A stretch of DNA of 64,000 bases from Polytrichum commune (Eukaryota; Streptophyta; Polytrichopsida; Polytrichales; Polytrichaceae): positions 1,798,001-1,862,000 of the forward strand of contig OX485803.1 of assembly GCA_950295325.1 (NCBI GenBank), written 5' to 3'. The position numbers and the translations under genes are program-made. The notes beneath the pieces are model-generated. The model made no database searches and was not told where the DNA came from. It saw only the letters and a program-made list of their open reading frames with translations. Shown here one piece after another: positions 17,271 to 28,560 of this stretch; the stretch's first letter is position 1; every line of letters begins with the position of its first letter.

Positions 17271-20200
17271 ATGAAGTGTGGGAAACAGAAAGTGTTACCA
17301 AAGTCATGGGACACTCACTCAGACACTTCTGTCGACATGTAAGTTAAAGTTTAGTCGGGCGGACTCCTTGAGAAAGGTGAGGCCGGGAAGAACCAGTGCC
17401 CAGGCTTCCCTGTGCCACCATTATTTAATGAAGAGACTCTCGCAGTCTCTTTCTCACTGCACGCCCTCACTCCAGAGGTTCTCCCAAGCCACAGCAATCC
17501 AACTTTGATGCACATCTCGTCATTCGGGTGCTTGATCGCTGCTTCTTCGCCAAAAATCGGTGCATACAAAGGTACGTGCTGCGGATTCCTGCTCATCGGT
17601 TTGTGCTTTTCATGTAATCTTGATGCGTGGATCGTGTAAAGAAACTGTCCTCATAAGTGGCAAGGTCAGGCTAGCTAAAGTTCTGTCGGGGTAATTACGG
17701 ACGTTCTTGTTTGTTTGAGGCGTTCTGTTTTCTTTTCCCGAGCTCTTCATGCATACGTTAGCACTGGTATTGAAGAAGAGGTAGTATGGTCTGAGACCTC
17801 CATAGCTGCGGCGGAGGAAAGATGAGTAGGTCAAATTTTGTTTTGTTTACCTTCTGGTTCCATCGATTTCTTGATGCAGGAATCGTAGTTTGATGCAGTT
17901 TGATGTAGGTTTTGTAGTTTGAGCACTGATGTGAGGAATTCTACGAGTAAAGTACACTTGAAAGCATGGCTTCTTGATTATGTGATTTAATTGCCTTCTG
18001 AAATGTGAGCATACGAATGGTCCGATATTGTTCCATTGGGGTGAGTTGCTAATTATGGTTGTTCTCGTTCCAGTCGTTCTACATGCTTTTTCCCGAGCTC
18101 TTGATGCATAGTATTGGTATTTGAGAATTGTTAACAAGGTCCGAGACCTCCATAGCTGCACTGGAGGAAAGGTCAGTAGGTCACTTTTTGATTTGTGTAC
18201 ATTCAGGTCCTTTTCTCGTTTGAAATCGATTCCTTTGAACTGTTTGGTTCCAACATATTAAGAATATGTTCCGGGATGTATAATTGAAGATTCATCGCAT
18301 CATGCTCATGACATTAATTGAGGTATTTGCAACGGCTGCGTAGTTTGACGCGATATGGCGGAATGTTCAGATCCTATTTTCATCTCCTAGGTTCCTTGTA
18401 CGAATTGTCTTGATCAGCTGGATGACATTGTGAACAACAAACTTTTGGTCTACGTTGTATGACGTTTGGCTTATGACGTTACTATTTAAGAGTGCAGCTC
18501 ACCTTAAGTTGCCTATTCACAAGTTGTTTATTTTTTTTTGTGTCATTGGAGTGATCCTTCAAGTCAATGGGACTTTTCATTGGGAGTTGGTCCCGTATGA
18601 GTTTCTATTGGTTGTTTTGCATACAATATCATCACCTTTCTCTTGGGTGCTCTTCCGTCCGTGTGCGGGAGAACGATTTTGGAGAAGCCTTGCAAGGTGC
18701 CCAAATCTGAGTTAGTTACCGAAATTTCTTCCCACAGGTTTTTGATGCTTGCAGCTACTCCGTAGACGATGGTTGTTGAATAGTAACCATTGGTTGGAGC
18801 TGTCTCCGGGGATCATTATTGTTGGCGCGGGGCGGGAGGAGTTGCCACATGCGGAATAGAGATTTGTGCAAACAACTGAGACTTGGGAAGAATCGATCGC
18901 AGCAACTTGTAAGTATTGATTTGTGTTTCTGTTATGTATACAATTTAACATGTGAGAAGTTGGCGTTTGCAAGTGCTTATTACCAAGTGCATGAGGACTT
19001 GAACCAAGAGTTTAGTTTTGTGCCGTGTTTTTTGTTCCTTTGGTTAAACCTTATTGGCAACAATGAGGGGTACTAGTGCTGATGATCTAGTCTCGATTAG
19101 GTAGGGGCGTCGGCAAATTTGTTTGTATAGAACCCTACCTTTCAAACCTTCGTTATTGGGAGCCGCCCTTGATGAGGCGGACGAAGAGGTTAGTGTTGAC
19201 TTTGATAGCCACCCTTGATTAGTGTTGACTTTGCTAGGCGGTAAGACTACTTTCAAGGGTGAAATTTTGCTATCAATTTGACTCTGCAAAATCTTAGGCA
19301 ATTGGAGGTTTGAATGGAGGCCTTAAAACCTTATTTGTTCAATTTCATGTATGAATGTGGTGTTTGTTGTTGTTTCGGCTTGGGTTTGTTTCCAGCTATT
19401 TTTTGGAAAATTATTTCCGTTTGCAAAAATACAAACAATTCACACCTGAACTCTTTCAATTGAATTCCCGTATCAAATTCTACAACCTCTCTGTTTCTCT
19501 TGGTCATTACCAAGGCACAGAGTATGTGATGAACAAGGTCTAGGGTTCAGGATTTAGGTTTGGCCAATTTTAGACCATGGGTTTCCACTTACGTCCTAGT
19601 TATGGAGGTCTTAGTACACATGCTACACAAAAATTTGTTTGATTTTTTTTTCTACCTTTCGAGATGTAGTAGAAATTCAAGTCTAAGAATCCATCATTTC
19701 GCTACTGTCAAAAATGTCATTTACAGTGTCTATTTCATTATAGTTGTTGTTTGTTTCTTTCAAGTTGTTTCCAATTGAGTATGTAACTCTAAACGCTTTG
19801 GATGACTTGTTTTTCCTACTTCTTATTTTGTGGTTTATTGGTTTTTAGAACCTCAAGACTTACAAGGATATCTTGTCTAGTTATTGCAATACATGTGATG
19901 ATTGCGGCAATTGCTCTTGGTGTACTTAGTTTAGTCCTTGTAAATAATTCTTCTCGATGACTAAACAATGAATTATTTGAGCGTTAATGTAACTCAGTAT
20001 ATGATCATGAACAAGTCTTCATTCTTGAGGTGGGTGAGGATGTTGGTTGTGCTTTTGAATACGTTGCAGATTTCTTTGGTTGATTTGTTGAGTATTTTGT
20101 TGATTTTTTTTTATGTTGGGTTTGGAGAACATGGCGGTATAGTAGGTATAAGTGATTCCGGGTTTCAACATTGTGTTGAGAATTTTTGATTTTTTGTTTG

Positions 20201-20661
20201 AGATAGGTAGGAAGTTTGGGAATAATTTGCTTTCGTTGGTGGTGACAAGAATTTGGAATATCTTGCATCAATTGTTTTGATGACAAGAATCATCAAAACC
20301 TTATATGGTATGTAGTGTAATTTGTAGCACATGAGAATTGTCATGGATTGTAGTTGTATTTATTTTGTTGGTATATATATTGTATGAAAAATCAGTTGCA
20401 CTTTGTAGTTGCTTCAAGAAAGATAGACCTAAAGAAAACTAGATTAGCCCATTTAGGGCACAAAACTATGAGTCATAGCATTGGTCGGCAAGGGGCACTT
20501 GATTGTTGCATTGCTAAAACTATTCATTGGAAGTGGCAATGTGTACCATGTACATCTTTGCATGTTATGTATATGTGATCTTTTTACATTTTGTTTGTGA
20601 AGCTAATAGCATTTTGTAACTCCAAATGATAATTAACACTAAATAATGCCTTTTTGTGTAG
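17271..20661. other. Upstream region of the NLR gene; possible untranslated leader exons
   Basis: No coding exon recognised. Possible leader exons exist because good donors are present, for example GTACGT near 17573 and GTAAGT near 18910. A convincing acceptor (TTTTTGTGTAG) ends at 20661, immediately before the first long frame of the NLR. A duplicated about 140-bp block is listed separately. The open frames here (17278-17639, 18455-18715, 18819-19076, 19968-20189) show no family resemblance. Confidence 0.4.
17725..18212. repeat. Imperfect direct duplication of about 140 bp
   Basis: Copies at about 17725-17862 and 18068-18212 share TTTTCCCGAGCTCTT, a GATGCAT/CATGCAT, GAGACCTCCATAGCTGC, GGAGGAAAG and AGTAGGTCA in the same order. 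They lie in the presumed leader or promoter region of the NLR gene. Confidence 0.75.
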
Positions 20662-20724
20662 TCTTGAAGATGTGCAACTACCATGACATTATTCTTGAGA
20701 TTATAATAATAAAATTATTATTGA

Positions 20725-23700
20725 GATTGTACTTTTTTTCATCCCGGAATTTGGAGGTTGGAGGTTGACCAAATTTTGCAATGTCTTTTGGAGGGAAACT
20801 TAACTACTATTGTTGCTGATTCTTTGGAGATTTTGCTAAATCTACCTCGTTCAAATTTTTTAATTGTAGATAAGGACAATTGTGATTCACTTACAAGGGT
20901 GTGGCGTGCAAATCAACCAACTATGTATTGGTGGATTGTTTTGGAAAATATGTTGTGTTTCGTCATGGCCAAGACTTTGCAATTTGTTCGCATGATTTGG
21001 GGTTTCATAAGTACTTGGTTCGTAAAGTTTGGGACATATGTAGGGAAAGGACAAAAACAAAGCAATGAGCTTGGAGGTATTTTGAAGTGGCAAAGGGAGG
21101 AAGTAACCAAACTTCAAGAGGTCCTCAAGGCGAAGCAAGTGTTGAATGAAAAACAATGTAAAAATCTTGTCCAAAAGCTCGACCAAGTTGCACTTTATGT
21201 GAATGAGGTGATCACATCCACTAAGGAGACGACTAATAAATTTGGGCTTGTGCTTGGGGAGTTATGTCGCATAACTCGAAAAGTAAGAATATTGGTCGAA
21301 GATTGTGGGAGGCAAGAATGGTGTGATGCAATGACATTCCAAATGAACAATACAGAGGTTTTTCGAGAACTTGTGGATGATTTGCAGTGTTTTTGGGATG
21401 CAATGCGGGAAAAATATTTGGCTATCTATCCGGATTCACAAAATTTTAGTATCCCATGTATTGATTTTAGTGTGGCCACTTATGACGAGATTGAAAGTGA
21501 TGAAAAAGCCATGGTGGAAAGACTTCAAACAGGACTTCAATCGATGCCCAATGATTCCAAGGAGCATGAATTGGGAAAATATTTATTGAGGAGATTGCAA
21601 TTTGAATTGCCACAAGTGAAAGGTGGAGAATTGGATGCCTTGGAAATTGCAGATGATGTTGTAAAGCCGGAGTTCTTGGAACGAATAGGATCTGGAGCGG
21701 CGGGTGAGGTGTACAAATCAAGCTGGTTGGGACTTCAAAGTGCCACAAAAAAGTTAGGGGTTCTCCCCAACTTTCACAAAGAAGTTGGCATCTTAGGATG
21801 CTTGGGGCATCCAAACCTCGTGAAATTCATTTGTTGTGGAAGGCTCAATGAAACTCAGGAGGAAAATGTGGATGGATCGAACAATATCTCAAGAAATTTG
21901 TTTCTAGTAATGGAGCGCATGGAGATGAGCTTGAGTGATTTGGTGAAGAAGCAAAAGACACCTTTACCATATCTTGTTGCAATTGATATGATGTATGAAA
22001 TCGCAAGGGGCATGTGTTATCTTCATGACATGCATGTTGCCCATCTTGATCTAAAGCCAAGCAATGTACTTTTAAGCTCGGTGTCAACATTTCCAAAAGT
22101 CAATGGAAATATTGGCTATGATTTTGTCAAATTGACAGATTATGATACTTCCAAAACGGAGGCGGAAGTACAGAAGTACATCATTGGTACACCAAAGTAC
22201 ATGGCACCTGAGATGAATAACAAAAATAAATCGCTTTCAAATATGGTTTGTTTTTTTGGAGCTGATGTATGGTCATTTGGTATGACATGTTCAGAGATCC
22301 TCTCTTTGAAGGAACCGTTTTCACACACAGAGGATATCTTGCAAAAAGTAAAAGATTGTTGGAGGCCTAAGCTACCTATCAATTGTGAGGAGCTTACCAC
22401 TTTGATCAAAGAATGTTGGATTGAGGATCCTTCACAAAGGCCAACATTTTCTAACATTTGTGAGAGGCTCGCAACCTTGAAGAAGAAGTTCATGATTGGA
22501 ATATATTCAAATGATTTACCTCAGTTTGACAAAGGTTGGAATATATTCAAAGGATGGACTTGTTTTCCAAACACCCACTTGGAAAAGACGTCTAACCAGA
22601 TGAATGTCTCTGCTCCCAAGAAGGTAAGAGCACATTTCATTACAATATCCTTATTGTGTATTTTTTAGATGTCATTTTTAAATTGTTCTAAATAATTTAA
22701 TTTTCTTGGAGTTGAAGACATGATAATTGAACCAAAACATAGGATATGGGGCAAGCATGGTCAACTGGACCAATAGACGGGTCATGTATGTTGAGATCAC
22801 AAATCTCTTGGTCAAAGCCTATAAAATAGCACCACAGAGTCTTCCAAGTAGATTTTGGTTTTACATAGCCCTCTATCATTGTTACGAGTATTCGATTTAC
22901 AATATCAAAATGCTAACTTGAAAATTTATTATGAAAAATATGTCTACAAACTAATGACGACATTTGGTTCTAGAAGCATTTTTCATGACCTTACATATAA
23001 TTTTTGGAAATGAACTAATTTTCAAAATCGTTCTTGGATTCGTGATGAATTGGAGGGCTCCATCGAAAAGAAAACTTATTGAATCAAATGAATGTATTCA
23101 AAGCCTAATTTGTGGAAACATTCTTGGCTATGCAATTTTTTCTTTTTCAATTTTAGTTGCTTCCACCATCTTCAATTGTATGTATATTATTCTTTCATTG
23201 ATTTTCTTGGAACAAATTGTTGAAGTTTTTGAAACATGTTAAATTGTAAAATCTTTTAGGAAAGATTCACAATATTCATATGTACTGTGCGTTTTTTAAC
23301 CTTCTATCATAGTGTACACTTCTAGGCCCAATTGACATGATATGTGAACTTCTTCATACAGGTGGATGCAAGGAAAACACGATATGAAGTTGTGGTTGGT
23401 CTTGAAAGCAATCTTGCAAAGGTGAAAAACTACCTTAAGGGAGTGAATATTTTGGGTCTCATCGGTATGGGTGGAATAGGGAAGACCACCTTGGCTAAGG
23501 CCATATTTGATGATGTGAGGTCCACATACGATGCATCGTGTTTTATTGAGAATTTGAAAAGTAGAAATTCACTTGAAATCTTATGTGAAATTTTACAAAA
23601 GTTTGGAAGTGACAAAGAGTCCACTTGGACATTGGAGGATGCACAGAAGATCATGTGGGAGTTGTTGGCTACGAAGAAAATCCTTCTAGTATTGGATGAT

Positions 23701-25378
23701 CCCAAAGATGCAGCTCAAGTGCGGGAAATAATACCAACAGATGTTTCTTGTGTCAACAATGGCACCAAAATTATTATAACAACCCGTGGTTGGGCTTTAC
23801 TTGAGAATTGTGTGGACGCACATGGTAGGATAGATGTTGACAAGTTAGATGAAAAAGAAGCGAAAAAATTCTTTGATTCTTACGTTTCTGTGGATGGAGC
23901 TCAATTGTCAGCACAACTCTTTGATCTACGTGACAAAATTATAGAAAAATGTAAGGGCTTGCCTTTGAGCTTGAAAGTCATGGGTGCATTTTTACGGGGA
24001 AAGGAGAGGATTCGAAGTTGGGAACGGGCTTAGCAAAGGATGAAAAGGGGTAGGCATTTGGATGGCGATGAAGGGCTTTGGAGTACCTTGAGGATCAATT
24101 TTGATGGATTGGGAAACGATGAGAAAAATATGTTTTTGGATCTAGCATGTTTCATTCCCATGCGCGAGTGGAAAGAAAAAGATTTTCCTACATGTCCCAA
24201 CGATGGAGGCTTCCCAAATCATGTGCTTGATATATTGGTGGACAAATCCTTGGTTAAGATAAATCAAAATCAAGATGGGCATCTAGAAATGCACGACCAA
24301 CTACGTGACATGGGGCGTATGATTGTCGAAACAAACAAGGAATATTTGGGCACTCGAATTTGGAAACTAAACATGATTCCTTTACGAATTGGATCGGCAG
24401 ATGACAAGGTATGGTGCAAATAAAAGAACTTAATAAGGTGGATTTTTGTAAAATGCAAGTACAAATATGTTGGTGAAAATTTGCCTCTACTTGAAGTTGT
24501 TCAAATTTTATATTTGATGCTTGTGAAATATGCAGTGAAATGGTTTTGCCATGTTATTTAAACACAACAGTTGAATTTTGTTACCACTCTAATGAGTGAA
24601 ACATAATTTTGACATTTTGTGGTGCATTGGAATCCCAGAACTACAAGAAATTAGAAGCGCTTTATATAGATGAAGAAATTTCACAATGGCTTAGGGACAA
24701 TTCCACACGCATGAAAGACGTTGATATAAGCTCCCTTCGACTATTGATATGTAAAGGATTGACGACACTACCGGAGGGATTGGAGAACTTGACTTCTTTG
24801 AGAAGATTGGATTTTCTTAAGTGTGAGAGGTTGACGACATTACCGGAGGGATTGGGGAACTTGACTTCTTTGACAACATTGCATTTGTATAGTTGTTTGA
24901 GCTTGACGACATTACCAGAGGGATTGGGGAACTTGACTTCTTTGAAAACATTGAGTTTGTCTTACTGTCAGAGCTTGACGACATTACCGGAGGGATTGGG
25001 GAACTTGACTTCTTTGACATCATTGAATTTGTCTGAATGTTACAACTTGACGACATTACCAGAGGGATTGGGGAACTTGACTTCTTTGACAACATTGGAT
25101 TTGTCTAAGTGTGAGAGGTTGAGGACATTACCGGAGGGATTGGGGAACTTGACTTCTTTGACAACATTGGATTTGTCTTGGTGTCAGAGGTTGACGACAT
25201 TACCGGAGGGATTGAGAAACTTGACTTCTTTGACAAACTTGGATTTGTCTGGGTGTCAGAGGTTGCAACATTACCGGAGGGATTGGGGAACTTGAGTTCT
25301 TTGACAACGTTGAGTTTGTTTTGGTGTGAGAGGTTGACGACATTGTTGTCTATTTTATTGTTTGGACATAATGTGTAG
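20725..25378 (+). CDS. MLKL-like kinase-NB-ARC-LRR immune receptor, carrying two breaks
   Basis: Predicted intracellular immune receptor. Exon A (frame open 20725-22623; first in-frame ATG 20923): residues numbered from 20758 show a hydrophobic stretch at 56-90, a helical region about 100-280 with the Cys-x(3)-Glu/Gln-Trp and Phe-x-Glu-Leu pattern of the DUF1221/HeLo region of plant MLKL proteins, and a kinase-like fold at 308-580. That fold has GSGAAGEV at 311-318, Lys331, HLD at 429-431 instead of HRD, Lys433, Asn436, DYD at 461-463 instead of DFG, and APE at 483-485. Exon B (23362-24408): NB-ARC with P-loop GMGGIGKTT (23464-23490), LVLDD, TTR, GLPL and MHD (24289-24297). Exon C (24639-25378): LRR. 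Exon borders are GT/AG and all in phase 0. Breaks: in-frame TAG at 24031-24033, where a Leu TTG is expected, and a 1-base deletion near 25265-25272 in LRR 8. Exon A alone is intact and could make a kinase-like protein. The true start is unsure: codon 20758 is TTG, so the protein starts at 20923 or in an upstream exon. Confidence 0.85.
24759..25378 (+). repeat. 72-bp coding repeat encoding 24-residue leucine-rich repeats
   Basis: Eight units of 72 bp start at 24759, 24831, 24903, 24975, 25047, 25119, 25191 and 25263, and a truncated ninth starts at about 25334. Consensus protein: LTTLPEGLGNLTSLTTLDLS followed by x-Cys-x-x. Unit 8 is 71 bp, which is the frameshift. The units are nearly identical in DNA, suggesting recent expansion by unequal exchange or strong homogenisation. 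The variable positions fall mainly in the strand-to-cysteine segment (for example SLSYCQS, NLSECYN, DLSKCER). Confidence 0.95.
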
Positions 25379-26704
25379 TTTAGGTTTAGGGTGTGTTATT
25401 GACCATAAGATGATTTTACAATAATTGCCACGTATTGGGCATAGTGGACTTTTATGGATTTTTCTATTTGTACACGAGATATGCCATATGCTTTCCATAA
25501 ATGATTAGAGAGTTTGTGGTGGATATCAACTTTGGGGACCCATTCAAAGATTGTTGGATGGGTTGTAGTCTCATGCGCTTTCTATGTTACGAACACTGTG
25601 TTCATCTAGAAGTAGAACAATCCATATGTGTACACATTGTTGTGGGTTGTATTTGGGGGTGCTTAAAGTGATAAAGTGTTTGGTGAGGTGTTATTTATAA
25701 TGTAGTGGTGGCATTTGGAGTTGTTCACCATGTCTTGGTGAACTTGACTTTGTATTCTAGGAGTGTGCTTTGTACAAGGTTAGTTTTTAAGTGGACATTG
25801 TAGAGTTCTAGAATATTTTGGTGTGAGTGTGTTTATTATTTGTTGGTTGTTTAGGGGAGCTCATTGGTTATGGATGCATATGATAGATGCGTAGTGTTGT
25901 TCATGGTTGTGTAGGTATTGATATGGGTTACATTTTATGGTATTTGGTGGGATGGTGAAAATTATGTGCGCATTGGCATGTTTTATTTGAGGCATGGCCT
26001 CTTTTTAATTAAGTATGATTATGTTGGTAGTATTATTGTTTTCCTTGGTGGCCATCCTTGCCAAATGGATCACTTCCAAGGTGGAGGTGTGATTTGTGAG
26101 TTGGGCTAGTCTAATTGATTCCCATATATGCTTTGTTGAACATGTGAGTGGTGAAGAGTAGCACAATTGTGTAATTTGGTGGCCACAAAATAGTGTGTTT
26201 TTTGGTGTTGAGTGTAGGGTTTGATGGTTACTATTGAGGTTGGGTTTTTTGGTTTTTTCTTTGGAAAGATTGTGACGCATCTTTAGATCAACAATAAAAC
26301 CTCTATGTTGAAGTTTGCGGCGGTGGTTGTAGAAAGTTTGTCATGGGATGCATATTGTAATTTATATGTAACTATTGGAATCTTGCAAGTAAGACTACAA
26401 CAATATATATGCCTCTATTTGGTGTAGATGTCGGTCACTAATCCTTGAATTATTATGATGGCTTTGGTCATGATGGTGTCTTTGTAAGGGTGGTATTCTT
26501 TAATTGAGAGGAGGAGGTTATAGGCCTCACGAGGGTTGTAAGTTTTGTATGCAAGATAGACTGTAATTGCCAATTATTCTTTTCCCCTTAGTGGTGACAC
26601 CTTTTTGACCACATCAATGGTCTTTGTCACAACATCTAAAATATGGTGGTGATGCCATTGTCCCATAATTGCCAACAATTGCCCATCATTTCAAAAAGAA
26701 TGAG
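25379..26704. other. 3' flank of the NLR, no gene supported
   Basis: A GT-rich plus strand gives scattered short frames (25918-26109 and others) without recognisable domains. Nothing else seen. Confidence 0.5.
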
Positions 26705-26945
26705 GCTATGATTGGGGAGAACTGACAGTTACTTACAGATGAACCGGTTGAGTTTAAGAAATAACCGGTTGAATTTCAAGACTCTAGGAGAATTATTGAT
26801 CACTTTAGAGGTATTTATGGAATATACCTCTAATTAATATAGAAAAATTGAAGGATGTCAACATGTAACCAATTGGACTTGCAAACACTAGGATCTCAAC
26901 CGATTATGCTCAAAAATCTCCCTGATCACTGGATTGGAGGACCAA
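26705..26945. repeat. Single dispersed monomer of the about 240-bp satellite
   Basis: Matches the array at 62.57-63.43 kb over its whole length. It shares GATTGGGGAGAAC, GATGAACCGGTTGAGTTT, ATAACCGGTTGAA, GGATGTCAACATGT, CTAGGATCTCAACCGATTATG and a closing CTCCCTGATCACT. It is more diverged than the array units and stands alone. Confidence 0.85.
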
Positions 26946-27209
26946 AACGTAACCAAAATGGGAAGACGACAAGGTGGCAAAAAAAAAAAGGGGTCGGCTT
27001 GGAACATTGAGGGGACCGATGGGGCTTGGGGTGGGAGGGGTAGGGGGACCATGTTACAATGATTCATAGTTGACATGCATGGGTGTAATGGGGTGGGACA
27101 ACACAAATCCAAAGTACATTGATAATGATTAATAATGTGGATCTATGACTTACCCTTTGCATCACTATAGAGTGGTCCACACCATGAAAACAACATGCAA
27201 CTCTACTTA

Positions 27210-28560
27210 TGCTTTAAATCTCCAAACCCTCAATATGTTCACGTTGTTTCACTTCCTAAGTCAAAGAATTGACAAATAAAACATCAAAAATCGACATGCA
27301 AGTGTTTCTTGAAAGTATGCACAACTAATTTTTAGTGTCAAAAATGTTATGTGAATGACCTTAGCAACGCTTCCAAGGTTTTGCAAATGATGTCCAAAAT
27401 AAAAACATGTTTCAATTTTTTGAGCACCCCAAAGTTGGGTCTAAAATTTTGCATGTGTAATGCTTGCAATATTTTACAAATGATGTCTAAAAAAATGACA
27501 CTTGTTTCTTCAAAGAAAAATCAACTTTAAACCACAAAGTTGGGTCCAAAATTTGAGGAATAGTTTTGAAAGTATCATTTAATGACATGAGCAACCCTTA
27601 TAGGTTTGGAAATGATGTTTGGAAAAAGTATATTATGTTGTTTCAAAGCAGTAATACAAAGTTTAACTTTCTGGCCACCCTAAAATTGGAGCTAAATTTT
27701 GAGATTTCCGAAAGTTTGCACATGATATCAAAGAAATTGGAATTTAGTGTTTTGGGGTGGAAACATCAAATACCAACCTTATGACTACCCTGACATTGGT
27801 GGCAATCTTTTGAGATCATCTTTTATTTTTCTTCTTAATAATGAGTTGCACAATGCTTAGGGCTTTTGCAAATTATATCACCAAAATAATTGGAATTTGT
27901 TGTTTTGGAGCGATAACATCAAATTTATGGTGACATAAAATTTTGGGCCAAATTTTGTAATGTCTTCACAATGGTTTTTTTTTTTTTTTTTTTTTTTTTT
28001 CCCCTCCCCTTCATTAATGGGTTGTATGACACTTCAAAAGTTTTAAAATCATGTCCAAAAAAAAATGGAATTGTTTTTTTGGGAGTGGTAACATAACATA
28101 CCAACTCTTGGGGCATCCTAAAAGTGGGGCTACATTTTAAGTTTTTGAAGTAACAATTAAACTTTTTGGGCACCCAAAGATTGGGGCCAACCTTTGAAAA
28201 AAAATCAAAATATTTTTATATTAATGAGTTGCATAACGCTTTTGCAAATAATGTCCAACAACATGGAAATTGTTGTTTTGAGTATAAACAACAAATATCA
28301 ACTAACCTTTTGAGGCACCACAAACTTGGGTCCAAATTTTGATTGTTAGTTTTAAACTTCTCTTTTATTGACCTCGTTAGCATGCAGAAGGTTTGGAAAT
28401 GATGTCCTATAAAAATAAAAATAAAAATAATGTTTAAGAGCAATAACAACAAATTTCAACTTTGTGTCCACCCTGAACTTGGGCCACAATTTGGGATTTT
28501 CTTAAAGTGTGTTTATTCACAAGTTGCACAACACTTTAGGGTTGTTAAGTTGCCATTAAC
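27210..28560. repeat. Old degenerate tandem array, about eight copies of 100-200 bp
   Basis: A recurring order of phrases (GCAAATGATGTCCAAAA, then TGTTGTTTTGAG/GGAG, then a CAAATT/CAAATATCAAC run, then GGCACCCTAAAGTTGGG, then GCCAAATTTTG, then AATGAGTTGCACAA) returns near 27373, 27477, 27609, 27720, 27868, 28047, 28244 and 28397. A pure T run of about 28 bases interrupts it at 27977. Copies are too diverged for exact borders. Confidence 0.7.

Noticed and set aside
20758-20760. Translation start of the NLR at this codon
   Set aside because: The codon is TTG, not ATG. The frame is open upstream to 20725, so the start is at 20923 or in an upstream exon.
24817-25095. Minus-strand Ser-rich open frame over the LRR
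   Set aside because: It is the antisense shadow of the 72-bp LRR repeats; the plus-strand reading explains the sequence.
24759-25333. Regular direct repeats resembling a CRISPR array
   Set aside because: The units are contiguous 72-bp coding repeats giving leucine-rich repeats in a plant gene, with no spacers.
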